From positions 6,107 through 27,830 of the forward strand of contig PLSY01000171.1 of assembly GCA_003164275.1 (NCBI GenBank): a stretch of DNA of 21,724 nt, given 5' to 3'. The position numbers and the translations under genes were made by a program. The notes beneath the pieces were generated by a model. That model worked only from the letters and a program-made list of their open reading frames with translations, searched no databases and was not told where the DNA came from. Each line of letters begins with the position of its first letter. Position 1 is the stretch's first letter. This DNA is from Acidimicrobiaceae bacterium (GTDB lineage: Bacteria; Actinomycetota; Acidimicrobiia; Acidimicrobiales; RAAP-2). Shown piece by piece: positions 1 through 6,885 of the stretch.

Positions 1-321
1 GAGGCCTGTCAGTTCAACGACAACCTCCATGCCTTCACCAAGGCGAAGGTTCCGGTCCTCGGAATCTCGGCCGACTCGGCCGAGAAGCACCAGAAGTTCC
101 AGGCCAAATACGACCTCAAGTTCCCGCTACTGACCGATGCTGACCACACTGTCGGTGAGGCCTTCGGGGCATGGGGCGAGAAGACCCTCTATGGCAAGAA
201 GTCCATCGGGGTCATCCGCTCGACCTTCCTGATCGCCCCAGACGGCACCATCGCCCGACCGTGGTACCACGTGAAGGCCGACGGCCATGCGGCCAAGGTG
301 CTGGCCGAGATCGACGCCTGA
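1..321 (+). CDS. Bcp/PrxQ-type peroxiredoxin, C-terminal part (5' end outside window)
   Basis: The reading frame is open from base 1 and ends at TGA 319-321, giving the last 106 residues. It begins with EAC, which aligns with the end of the Bcp/PrxQ active-site segment (T-x-x-C-T-x-x-A-C). Cys3 is therefore the position of the resolving cysteine, and the peroxidatic cysteine lies just upstream of the window. Downstream blocks fit the family: VLGISADS (19-26), FPLLTDADHTVGEAFGAWGE (41-60) and the strand STFLIAPDG (70-78). Known family role: thiol-dependent reduction of hydrogen peroxide and organic hydroperoxides in the cytoplasm, recharged by thioredoxin. The gene converges on the glycosylase gene 84 bases away. 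The family call is secure. The substrate, reductant and N-terminus cannot be judged here. Confidence 0.9.
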   Translation, partial: EACQFNDNLHAFTKAKVPVLGISADSAEKHQKFQAKYDLKFPLLTDADHTVGEAFGAWGEKTLYGKKSIGVIRSTFLIAPDGTIARPWYHVKADGHAAKVLAEIDA

Positions 322-343
322 CCGGCCGCGATCAGCCGGCCGG
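322..343 (+). terminator. GC-rich hairpin after the peroxiredoxin stop
   Basis: CCGGCC (322-327) and GGCCGG (338-343) form a 6-bp stem with a 10-base loop directly after the stop codon. No T-tract follows, so it is at best an actinobacterial-style terminator without a U-tail. It lies between convergent genes and could work on either strand. A chance origin is possible in DNA of this GC content. Confidence 0.3.
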
Positions 344-405
344 CATCGACGACCCGTCGGCTGGCGGGGAAGGGCGACTCCAGGACCAGTGCCGTTCCGT
401 CCGGC

Positions 406-1188
406 TCAGAGTTGATGTCGGGGGCACCACCACGAGGTGCGGCCCCCGACCGTTGCCCGCACGAGGTCACAGCCGTCCTTCGGGCACCGACCACCCGGGT
501 GGCGCTCGTCCATGAGGTCCCCGCGGTGTGAGCCGCCCCGGGCCATCAGGTCCTCCAGAGTGCCGCCAAGGTGGCGATGGAGCCTACGGAGATCCCTTTG
601 CTCGAGGGAGCCGGACTCTCGGAGCGGTGAGAGCCCGGCACGCCACAGGACCTCATCGGCAATGAGATTCCCGACGCCTGCCACCTTGGACTGGTCGAGC
701 AGGCGGGCCTTCAAGGGCGCCTTCGACCCCCGAAGGGCCTCGGCCAGCGCGGCGGTGGAGATCGAGGCGGCATCGGGGCCTAGGCGCGTGACGTCGGGGT
801 CGAGTGCCACCCCGCCCAGCCTCCTCGGGTCACGCACGGCCATCGACCCGCCATCGGCGAACCCGACCGAGAACCTGTCCCATGCCCGATCGGTGCGACG
901 GGGCACGTAGCGCATGTCGTCCACCCCGACCAGCTCATCGACCACCAAGGTGCCGGTCATCCCGAAGCGGATGCCGAGGGTCGGCCCGGCCTCCGTGTCG
1001 AGGAGGAGGAGCTTGCCGATGCGTCGGGCGGAAACGAAGCGGTTGCCCGTCAAGGCGGCGCTGACGGCTGGCCCGTCGGCCCCGCCTTTCAGGAACCAGG
1101 CGTCGGTGGCGGACACAGAGGAGATGCGCCGGTCGAGCGCGCCCTCGGCCAGGCGGCGATAGCTCTCGACCTCGGGAAGCTCAGGCAT
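406..1188 (-). CDS. Fpg/Nei family DNA glycosylase / AP lyase
   Basis: Base-excision repair enzyme of 260 residues, a usual length for the family. The protein starts with MPELPEVES. After Met removal, Pro2 is the Schiff-base nucleophile and Glu3 the partner acid. Lys59 (RRIGKLLLLD) matches the conserved beta-hairpin lysine. LLDQSKVAGVGNLIADEVLW (163-182) is the helix-two-turn-helix DNA-binding core. The C-terminal zinc finger is atypical: Cys235-x4-Cys240-x14-Cys255-x2-His258 rather than four cysteines, with Arg250 at the conserved finger arginine. An open frame extends 42 codons upstream, but MPELPEVE must be N-terminal for catalysis, so ATG 1186-1188 is the start. A TATCGT hexamer six bases before the ATG suggests a leaderless message. 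Whether oxidised purines (Fpg) or pyrimidines (Nei) are preferred cannot be told. Confidence 0.93.
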   Translation of the reverse strand: MPELPEVESYRRLAEGALDRRISSVSATDAWFLKGGADGPAVSAALTGNRFVSARRIGKLLLLDTEAGPTLGIRFGMTGTLVVDELVGVDDMRYVPRRTDRAWDRFSVGFADGGSMAVRDPRRLGGVALDPDVTRLGPDAASISTAALAEALRGSKAPLKARLLDQSKVAGVGNLIADEVLWRAGLSPLRESGSLEQRDLRRLHRHLGGTLEDLMARGGSHRGDLMDERHPGGRCPKDGCDLVRATVGGRTSWWCPRHQL

Positions 1189-1200
1189 CGAGTGACGATA
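1189..1200 (-). promoter_or_regulatory. Putative leaderless promoter of the Fpg/Nei gene
   Basis: On the minus strand TATCGT (1200-1195) is followed by six bases and then the ATG at 1188. With the usual six bases between a -10 hexamer and the transcription start, the transcript would begin at the A of the ATG. I see no Shine-Dalgarno and no convincing -35 box. Confidence 0.5.
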
Positions 1201-1236
1201 CCCACTTGCGTCCATGTCGGTTGCTGCTGGCCTCGA

Positions 1237-1249
1237 TAGGGTAAGGCTC
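1237..1249 (+). promoter_or_regulatory. Putative leaderless promoter of the FrhB-like gene
   Basis: TAGGGT (1237-1242) lies seven bases before ATG 1250, placing the predicted transcription start at 1249-1250. AAGG at 1243-1246 is only three bases from the ATG, too close for a normal ribosome-binding site. No clear -35 box is seen. Confidence 0.5.
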
Positions 1250-2374
1250 ATGCCCCCCGAGAAGCCGCACTGGGCCGAACTGCTCACCGAAGTCGTCACA
1301 TCCGGTCTGTGCACCGGCTGCGCGGCCTGCGTGGTGGCCTGCCCCTACGACGTCCTCTCCTATGACGACACCAACGGGCGCTACAAGCCCTTCCACATCG
1401 ACGCGGAGGGCGGTCCGGACAGCTGCACCCACGGGGTGAAGGGGTGCACCATGTGCACGAGGGCCTGTCCTCGCTTCCGGCTATGGGAGCCCGAGGTCGA
1501 CACCCACCTGCACGGTCGGGAGCGGACTGTCGAAGAGGTGGCCGGCATCTCGTCCGACACCCTCTTGGTCAGGGCCACCGACCCCGAGATCCTGGAGCTC
1601 GGCCAGGACGGCGGTCTGGTCTCGGCCATGCTCATCTGGGCCCTCGAAAACGACGTGATCGATGCGGCCTTGGTGTCGAACCTCGAGGGGGACGGGTCGA
1701 CGTGGAAGGCCGTACCCGGCGTTGCCACTACCCGAGCCGAGGTCCTGGCCGCCGCCGGGTCCCGTTACACCTACTCGGCCAACCCCCTGGCCTATCCAAA
1801 GGCTCTTGAGAGAGGCGCCGAGCGGATCGCCCTCGTGGGCATGGGCTGCCAAGCCTCAGCGCCGCCGGTCATGAAGGCGAGGAAGGCAGGCAAGATCGCC
1901 CGTCGCCTGTCGCTTTCCATCGGCCTCATGTGCTCCAAGACCTTCGACGACGCCATCTTCCCCGAACTGTTCGAGGCCAAATACGGCATCCTGCGCAGTG
2001 AGATCACGAAGATGAATATCAAGGGCGTGTTCCAGGTCTGGACCAAAGACGGCGAGTTCCACGAGATCCCGCTCAAAGAAGCCCATGCCTGGACCAGGGA
2101 GGGGTGCACCTCGTGCCCGGACTTCGCTGCCGAGCACGCCGACATCTCGACGGGTGGGATCGGGGCCTTCAACGACTGGACACTCACCATCGTGCGCACC
2201 GAGACCGGGCGGGATCTCCTGAACGGCATGATCGACGCAGGGGTCGTCGAGACGAGGCCCGGGGGCGATGACCCCGGAGCCATCGCCCTCCTCCACCGCC
2301 TGGCCCGGGTGAGTCGCCGGCGTTGGCCCGAGACGGCGGTCCCCATGCCCAGGATGCTTCCGGCCAAGACCTGA
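1250..2374 (+). CDS. FrhB-family (coenzyme F420 hydrogenase/dehydrogenase beta subunit) iron-sulfur flavoprotein
   Basis: The 374-residue protein carries a ferredoxin-like N-terminus with two 4Fe-4S motifs: C21-x2-C24-x2-C27-x3-C31-P and C59-x6-C66-x2-C69-x3-C73-P. The FrhB N- and C-terminal domains follow. Conserved blocks include DGGLVSAML (120-128), GMGCQ (197-201), Cys228 and CTSCPDF with ADISTGGIG (286-305). FrhB-family proteins bind FAD and usually pass electrons between iron-sulfur clusters and F420 or another partner. There are no hydrogenase, formate dehydrogenase or glutamate synthase subunits next to it, so the partner is unknown. ATG 1250 is preferred over the in-frame ATG 1214 because the leaderless-type hexamer sits just before it. 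The family call is firm, but F420 as the substrate is inference. Confidence 0.85.
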   Translation: MPPEKPHWAELLTEVVTSGLCTGCAACVVACPYDVLSYDDTNGRYKPFHIDAEGGPDSCTHGVKGCTMCTRACPRFRLWEPEVDTHLHGRERTVEEVAGISSDTLLVRATDPEILELGQDGGLVSAMLIWALENDVIDAALVSNLEGDGSTWKAVPGVATTRAEVLAAAGSRYTYSANPLAYPKALERGAERIALVGMGCQASAPPVMKARKAGKIARRLSLSIGLMCSKTFDDAIFPELFEAKYGILRSEITKMNIKGVFQVWTKDGEFHEIPLKEAHAWTREGCTSCPDFAAEHADISTGGIGAFNDWTLTIVRTETGRDLLNGMIDAGVVETRPGGDDPGAIALLHRLARVSRRRWPETAVPMPRMLPAKT

Positions 2375-2580
2375 GTCACATGAAATTCAGCTAAGAATCG
2401 TCCCTCGCGGACAGTCTTGGCGCAGGTCTGGGGCGTAGTATTTGGACAGGACGAGGTACCCTCCGAGCCGGCCTTGTCGGCGCCGTCGGGGAGTCACCTA
2501 GCTGCCGGAGGTGTGAGCCTCGTCGTCGGTGGTTTCCCAATTCGGGGGCTCCAACGACAAGTCCCCCTGGAGGACCACCG
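2375..2580 (+). other. Intergenic region upstream of the MMPL gene
   Basis: These 206 bases hold no convincing gene. TAGTAT at 2436-2441 resembles a -10 box but has no matching -35 at 16-18 bases. A strong ribosome-binding site, GGAGG at 2569-2573, lies seven bases before ATG 2581 and fixes that start. No terminator-like hairpin is obvious after the FrhB-like gene. Confidence 0.4.
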
Positions 2581-4923
2581 ATGTTCGCGCCGCTCGGGCG
2601 ATTCACTGTCCGCTACCGATGGTTGATCATCGCCGCGTGGATCATTGTCACCATCGTGTTGGCCACGGTCCTCCCGTCCCTGTCGAGCGTGGAGAAGAAC
2701 TCCAACTCGCAGTTCCTGCCGTCGAACACGCCGAGCGTCCAAGCTGACAGGCTGGCTGTTCCCTTCACCGACAAATCGAACAACCAGGCCATCCTGGTCG
2801 TGGCCACATCGGGGCCCCTGCTGACGGCGGCCGACAACTCATCCATCGACCAGGTCGAGCAGACCATGAGGTCCTCCTACGGGGTCACTGCGGTAGACGA
2901 CGCGGGCCCGTCCACCAACGGTCGGGCCCGCCAGGCCGTCATCCAACTGAACGTGCAGGGCGGCTCGAGTGGCAAAGAGGCCATCCGGGCCGTCACCGAG
3001 CTCCGCGCGGTCCTGCGGACGTCTGGCGCGCCGCCTGATCTCGCAATGCACATCACCGGCAACGTCGCCGTGGCCGTCGACGAGCAGACCCAGAGCGGTC
3101 ACATACAGACCCTCACCGAGTTGTTGTCCGTCCTGTTCATCCTCGCCCTGCTGTTTCTCACCTTCCGCTCCTTGCTGGCGCCATTCGTCGCTCTCCTCCC
3201 CTCGGTCGTTGCCCTGTTCGCCGCCGGCCCCCTGGTCGCCCAGTCGACCCACATCGGCGTGCAGGTGTCCGACCTGACGCCTGTCCTGCTCACCGTGGTC
3301 ATGCTCGGAGCCGGCACCGACTACGGGCTGTTCCTCATCTTTCGGGTCCGAGAGGAGCTGAGACGGGGCAAGCCCGTCCATGAGGCGGTGTCCTTCTCCC
3401 TCTGTAAAGTCGGCGAGTCCATCACCTTTTCCGGACTGACCGTGATCGCCGCCCTGGCCACGGTGGTGGTTGCCACCTTCGGCCTCTACAAGGGCCTCGG
3501 CCCGGGCCTCGCCATCGGCATCGCCGTGGCGCTACTGGCCAACTTGACCTTGCTTCCCGCCCTGTTGGCCGTGCTGGGCAGGAGCGTCTTTTGGCCACGG
3601 ATCCCGACCGTCGGCCCCGTGCGATGTGGAATGTGGGGCCGCATCGCCGGGCGGGTGGTGGCAAGGCCTGTCCTCACGCTGGTGGTCGGTCTCGTGATCT
3701 TCGGCGGTCTGGCCATGTCGATGCTCGCCTACTCACCCACCGGTTTCGCGAACCAGCCGGCCCCGGCGGCATCGGACTCGAGCCGCGGCCAGGTGTTGCT
3801 CGATGCCAACTACCCGGCCAGCCAGGCCAGCCCGACCAGCATCCTGTTCAAGTTCGATACGTCGATCTGGCAGCACCCCCAAGTGTTGGCCGTGGCCGAG
3901 CAGAAGTTGGCCCAGTCCCACCTGTATGACTCAATCAGCGGGGCGCTCGACCCGAACGGCGTCTTCGTCTCGGCCACTGAGCTCGCCCATGCCCACGCCG
4001 AGCTGGCCCGCTACGGTCCGGCGGCCGACCTTCCGGGCACTGCCCCGGCCGGTGTCGCCCTGTCGACCACCGAGTACGACGCCTACCGTTACTCGGCTCC
4101 CTTCGTGAGCAGTGACGGCCGGACCGTCCAGTACCTGGTCACCTTGACAGCAGGCCCGTCCATCAGCACGGCGGCGGCCCAGGCCATGCCCTCGGTGCGA
4201 GCGTCGACGACGGCCGTCGGCCGGTCGATCGGTGCGACGACCGTCGGAGTTGACGGCTACGCCCCGGTCGCCGCCGACGTCGGGGCCATCTCCGGCCACG
4301 ACCTGTTGAAGATCCTTCCCATCGTGATGATCGTCCTCGCCTTGCTGTTGGCCATTGTTCTGCGCAGCCTGGTCGCCCCGCTGTACCTGGTCATCAGCGT
4401 CGGCCTCTCCTATCTGGCCTCCCTCGGTCTGGCCGTGTTGGTGTTCGTCCTCATCGGCGGCCAGGACGGCATCAACTTCGTGCTGCCCTTCTTCATGTTC
4501 GTGTTCATCATGGCGCTCGGCCAGGACTACAACATCTTGGTCATGACCCGGATCCGGGAGGAGGCCCAGCACGCCCCGATCAGAGTGGCCGTGCGGCGCG
4601 CCGTCGAGGCCACCGGCACCACGGTCACCTCCGCCGGGCTCATCCTGGCCGGGACCTTCGGCGTGCTCACCGCCACCGGAGACACCCAGGTCCAAGAGAT
4701 CGGGCTCGGCCTGGCCGCCGGCATCCTGCTCGATACCTTCTTCGTGCGCACCCTGCTCGTCCCCTCGGTCGTCGTCCTGCTCGGCCGGTGGAACTGGTGG
4801 CCGTCGGGCCTCTCCCGCCAGGACCACAGCCGCGATCCGGTGATGCCCGACCACGAGGTAACCGTCGAGCAGCTGGCCGCCGAGGACCACTCCGCCAGGA
4901 CGCTCACAACCTCTGAGCGCTGA
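2581..4923 (+). CDS. MMPL/RND-family membrane transporter
   Basis: This 780-residue inner-membrane protein has the two-fold MMPL/RND layout. One membrane segment (about 14-34) is followed by an extracytoplasmic domain (about 35-178) and five or six helices (about 180-383). A second extracytoplasmic domain (about 384-575) precedes the second helical bundle (about 577-735). Both halves carry the family's proton-relay Asp-Tyr pair: GTDYGLF (Asp247-Tyr248) and GQDYNIL (Asp649-Tyr650), each followed by an R-x-R-E-E stretch. MMPL proteins export lipids or other hydrophobic compounds using the proton gradient; mycobacterial MmpL3 is the model. The length is near that of shorter actinobacterial MMPLs. 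The start is set by GGAGG at 2569-2573. No lipid-synthesis gene adjoins it, so the cargo is unknown. A perfect hairpin follows the stop. Confidence 0.93.
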   Translation: MFAPLGRFTVRYRWLIIAAWIIVTIVLATVLPSLSSVEKNSNSQFLPSNTPSVQADRLAVPFTDKSNNQAILVVATSGPLLTAADNSSIDQVEQTMRSSYGVTAVDDAGPSTNGRARQAVIQLNVQGGSSGKEAIRAVTELRAVLRTSGAPPDLAMHITGNVAVAVDEQTQSGHIQTLTELLSVLFILALLFLTFRSLLAPFVALLPSVVALFAAGPLVAQSTHIGVQVSDLTPVLLTVVMLGAGTDYGLFLIFRVREELRRGKPVHEAVSFSLCKVGESITFSGLTVIAALATVVVATFGLYKGLGPGLAIGIAVALLANLTLLPALLAVLGRSVFWPRIPTVGPVRCGMWGRIAGRVVARPVLTLVVGLVIFGGLAMSMLAYSPTGFANQPAPAASDSSRGQVLLDANYPASQASPTSILFKFDTSIWQHPQVLAVAEQKLAQSHLYDSISGALDPNGVFVSATELAHAHAELARYGPAADLPGTAPAGVALSTTEYDAYRYSAPFVSSDGRTVQYLVTLTAGPSISTAAAQAMPSVRASTTAVGRSIGATTVGVDGYAPVAADVGAISGHDLLKILPIVMIVLALLLAIVLRSLVAPLYLVISVGLSYLASLGLAVLVFVLIGGQDGINFVLPFFMFVFIMALGQDYNILVMTRIREEAQHAPIRVAVRRAVEATGTTVTSAGLILAGTFGVLTATGDTQVQEIGLGLAAGILLDTFFVRTLLVPSVVVLLGRWNWWPSGLSRQDHSRDPVMPDHEVTVEQLAAEDHSARTLTTSER

Positions 4924-4941
4924 ACCCCGAGCGATCGGGGT
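4924..4941 (+). terminator. GNRA-capped hairpin after the MMPL gene
   Basis: ACCCCGA (4924-4930) and TCGGGGT (4935-4941) form a perfect 7-bp stem closed by the tetraloop GCGA. The hairpin starts on the base after the stop codon. There is no T-run, so it would be a U-less terminator or a 3'-end stabilising structure. Its position before the next operon fits a transcription boundary. Confidence 0.55.
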
Positions 4942-4969
4942 ACCGGGTCGAAGGACGGTGCCGACAGAG

Positions 4970-4975
4970 TACGGT
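4970..4975 (+). promoter_or_regulatory. Possible -10 hexamer of the phosphatase/DUF3090/SCO1664-like operon
   Basis: TACGGT (TAnnnT) at 4970-4975 would place a transcription start near 4982, just before the GTG at 4985. The -35 region is poor. This hexamer also argues against the longer GTG start at 4958, which it would lie inside. Confidence 0.3.
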
Positions 4976-4984
4976 GAACGGGCA

Positions 4985-5650
4985 GTGGCCAGCCGAAAGC
5001 AACCCCCCAGCCGACCGACAGTGGTCCTCTTGGTCCGACACGGCAAGACGCCGACCACGGGCAAAATCCTGCCCGGCCGCGCTCGAGGACTGCATCTGTC
5101 CGACGAGGGCCAGGCTCAGGCCCAAGCGGTGGCGGAGCGGATCCGGGCCTTGGGAGCCACCGACGAGCGGAGGCTTCCGGTCGCCGTCTATGCCTCGCCC
5201 CTGGAGCGGACCACCGAGACGGCCCGACCAATCGCCAGGGCCCTCAATCTCCGGGTCCGCTCCGAGCGCGGCCTGCTCGAGTGCGACTTCGGCGAGTGGA
5301 CGGGGGAAGAGCTCGCCGTCTTGGCCAAAAAGCCAGAATGGAGGGAGGTCCAACAGGTTCCGAGCGGCTTCCGGTTCCCCGGCGGCGAATCGTTCCTCGA
5401 GATGCAGACGCGTATGGCCACAGCCATCGCCCGACTGGTGGCCAGCCACCCAGGAGAGACAATCGTCGCCGTGTCCCATGCCGATCCGATCAAAGCCGCA
5501 GTGTCGACGGCCGCCGGCACGCCCCTCGACCTCTTCCAGAGACTGACCGTGTCACCGTGCTCGGTGTCCGCCCTGGCCTACACCAAAGGCGGGCCTCACG
5601 TCCTGGCTGTGAACTCGACCGGCACCCTCACCGAACTGGCCATCTCATGA
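4985..5650 (+). CDS. Histidine phosphatase superfamily protein, MSMEG_4193-type phosphomutase-like
   Basis: This 221-residue cytoplasmic protein has the phosphoglycerate-mutase-like fold. The catalytic set is visible: Arg18-His19-Gly20 in LLVRHGKT (His19 is the phospho-acceptor), Arg75 in SPLERTTET, Glu99 in LLECDFGEW and His165 in SHADPIK. Proteins like this next to DUF3090 and SCO1664-like genes are typical of Actinobacteria (compare mycobacterial Rv2135c-Rv2134c-Rv2133c). The natural substrate is unknown to me, and phosphatase activity is more likely than mutase. Its TGA overlaps the next gene's ATG (ATGA). GTG 4985 is chosen because third-position GC falls upstream of it and the fold's first strand begins about ten residues later. 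GTG 4958 would add nine residues; AAGGA before it is only two bases away. Confidence 0.85.
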   Translation: MASRKQPPSRPTVVLLVRHGKTPTTGKILPGRARGLHLSDEGQAQAQAVAERIRALGATDERRLPVAVYASPLERTTETARPIARALNLRVRSERGLLECDFGEWTGEELAVLAKKPEWREVQQVPSGFRFPGGESFLEMQTRMATAIARLVASHPGETIVAVSHADPIKAAVSTAAGTPLDLFQRLTVSPCSVSALAYTKGGPHVLAVNSTGTLTELAIS

Positions 5651-6144
5651 GCGACGGGTACGACCTGTCTGCGCCCGAGCGCATCACCGTCGGCACGGTC
5701 GGCGAGGTTGGCAGCCGCCTCTTCCTCCTGCAGTGCCGCCAAGGGCCGATCCTGTTGACCTTGAAGATCGAGAAGCAGCAGGTGTCCGTTGTCGCCGAGT
5801 ACCTGGCCCGCATAGTGAAGGACCAGCAACGACCCGGGCACCTTCCCGACGAGCTCCCGTTGGAGGAGCCGGCTGAGCCGGCGTGGGCGGTCGGGACCAT
5901 AGGGGTCTCCTACGACGAGGCCGACGACCGGGTCGTCCTGGTCATCGAGGAGCTCGTTCCCGAAAACGAGACCGGGGCCATCGCCCGGGTGTCGATCTCC
6001 CGCGAGCAGGCCGCCGGGTTCGCCATCCAGGCCACCAAGCTGGTCGAGTCGGGGCGGCCGCCCTGCCCGCTGTGCGGCTCCCCCCTCGACCCTTCGGGGC
6101 ACGAATGCCCGCGGACCAACGGGCACAGACCCCCGGCCGTGTGA
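5647..6144 (+). CDS. DUF3090 family protein with C-terminal zinc-ribbon-like motif
   Basis: This is a 165-residue protein of the actinobacterial DUF3090 family, whose function is not established. The body (about 10-135) is rich in beta-strands, for example SRLFLLQCRQGPILLTLKIEK split around 23-43. The C-terminus has C140-P-L-C143-G-x-P-L-D-x-x-G-H152-E-C154-P and then His160, a likely zinc ribbon and the best family marker. The ATG overlaps the upstream stop (ATGA), which implies translational coupling and near-equal expression with the phosphatase-like protein. The frame stays open far upstream inside the phosphatase gene, but that part is not DUF3090-like. The next gene overlaps its stop by four bases. 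The tight three-gene packing suggests one pathway or complex. The call is firm at family level only. Confidence 0.85.
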   Translation: MSDGYDLSAPERITVGTVGEVGSRLFLLQCRQGPILLTLKIEKQQVSVVAEYLARIVKDQQRPGHLPDELPLEEPAEPAWAVGTIGVSYDEADDRVVLVIEELVPENETGAIARVSISREQAAGFAIQATKLVESGRPPCPLCGSPLDPSGHECPRTNGHRPPAV

Positions 6145-6875
6145 ACGGCTGGGACCCAGAGACCGGCCCCGGGCTCGATGAGGCCTTGGCGCAGCTCGGT
6201 TCGTGCGAGCTCACCGTGGCCGGTCGACTCCCGTGGAGCTCGAACCTGACCTTCTTGGTCACTCTCGAGTCAGGGGCGTCCGAGCCGCTGCAGGGGGTCT
6301 ACAAGCCGGCGACGGGCGAGCAGAGCCTGTGGGACTTCCCCGGTGGCCTCTACCGTCGGGAGGTCGCCGCCTATGCGCTTTCCCAGTCCCTCGGGTGGGG
6401 ACTCGTGCCGCCGACTGTCGCCCGGGACGACGGCCCCTACGGCCCCGGCTCCCTCCAGCTGTTCGTCCAGGCCGACTACGAGCAGCACTACTTCCCGCTG
6501 TTCGAAAGCGGCGACCACGACGCCGTGCTCCGGAGGATGTGCACCTTCGACATCGTGGCCAACAATGCCGACCGCAAGAGCGGGCATGTCCTGCAAGGCC
6601 CCGACGGGCGCCTGTGGGGCATCGACCACGGCCTGTGCTTTCACTGGCAGCCGAAGCTGCGCACCGTCATCTGGGACTACGTCGACGAGGACGTGCCCGA
6701 AGAGCACCTGGCTGACCTGGAGCGACTGGCCGCCGACGTCCCAGACGACCTCGGGCGCCTGATCACCACGGACGAACGCCAGGCCATGGTCGACCGGATC
6801 GCCAGGCTGCTCGACACGGGGACCTATCCCGAGCCGACCGGGGACCGCCCACCGTATCCGTGGCCGCTCGTCTGA
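6141..6875 (+). CDS. SCO1664 family protein, PI3/PI4-kinase-like fold
   Basis: This 244-residue protein has kinase-like motifs of the PI3/4-kinase and HipA-related fold. Lys55 in GVYKPATGEQ is the likely ATP-binding lysine. FDIVANNADRKSGHVL (136-151) carries the catalytic-loop residues Asn142, Asp144, Arg145, Lys146 and His149. WGIDHG (159-164) supplies the metal-binding aspartate (Asp162), like a DFG motif. It starts at GTG 6141, overlapping the DUF3090 stop (GTGA), so it is probably translated by coupling. There is no separate Shine-Dalgarno. The frame continues upstream inside DUF3090 but loses family similarity. A kinase fold beside a phosphatase fold hints that the two act on the same phosphorylated compound. 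The substrate is unknown, and lipid kinase activity should not be assumed. Confidence 0.83.
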   Translation: MNGWDPETGPGLDEALAQLGSCELTVAGRLPWSSNLTFLVTLESGASEPLQGVYKPATGEQSLWDFPGGLYRREVAAYALSQSLGWGLVPPTVARDDGPYGPGSLQLFVQADYEQHYFPLFESGDHDAVLRRMCTFDIVANNADRKSGHVLQGPDGRLWGIDHGLCFHWQPKLRTVIWDYVDEDVPEEHLADLERLAADVPDDLGRLITTDERQAMVDRIARLLDTGTYPEPTGDRPPYPWPLV

Positions 6876-6885
6876 GAGCGCTCAG
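6872..6885. terminator. Small hairpin spanning both convergent stop codons
   Basis: CTGAG (6872-6876) and CTCAG (6881-6885) pair around the loop AGCG. The stem contains the TGA of the SCO1664-like gene and the TGA of the minus-strand SGNH gene, which end six bases apart. It could be a minimal bidirectional terminator, but the stem is only five base pairs. Confidence 0.25.

Noticed and set aside
3931..5064. Minus-strand open frame of 377 codons opposite the MMPL end and phosphatase start
   Set aside because: It crosses a gene boundary and has charged, low-complexity composition (many H, D, E, G, Q) typical of the antisense of GC-rich membrane genes. No family motif is seen.
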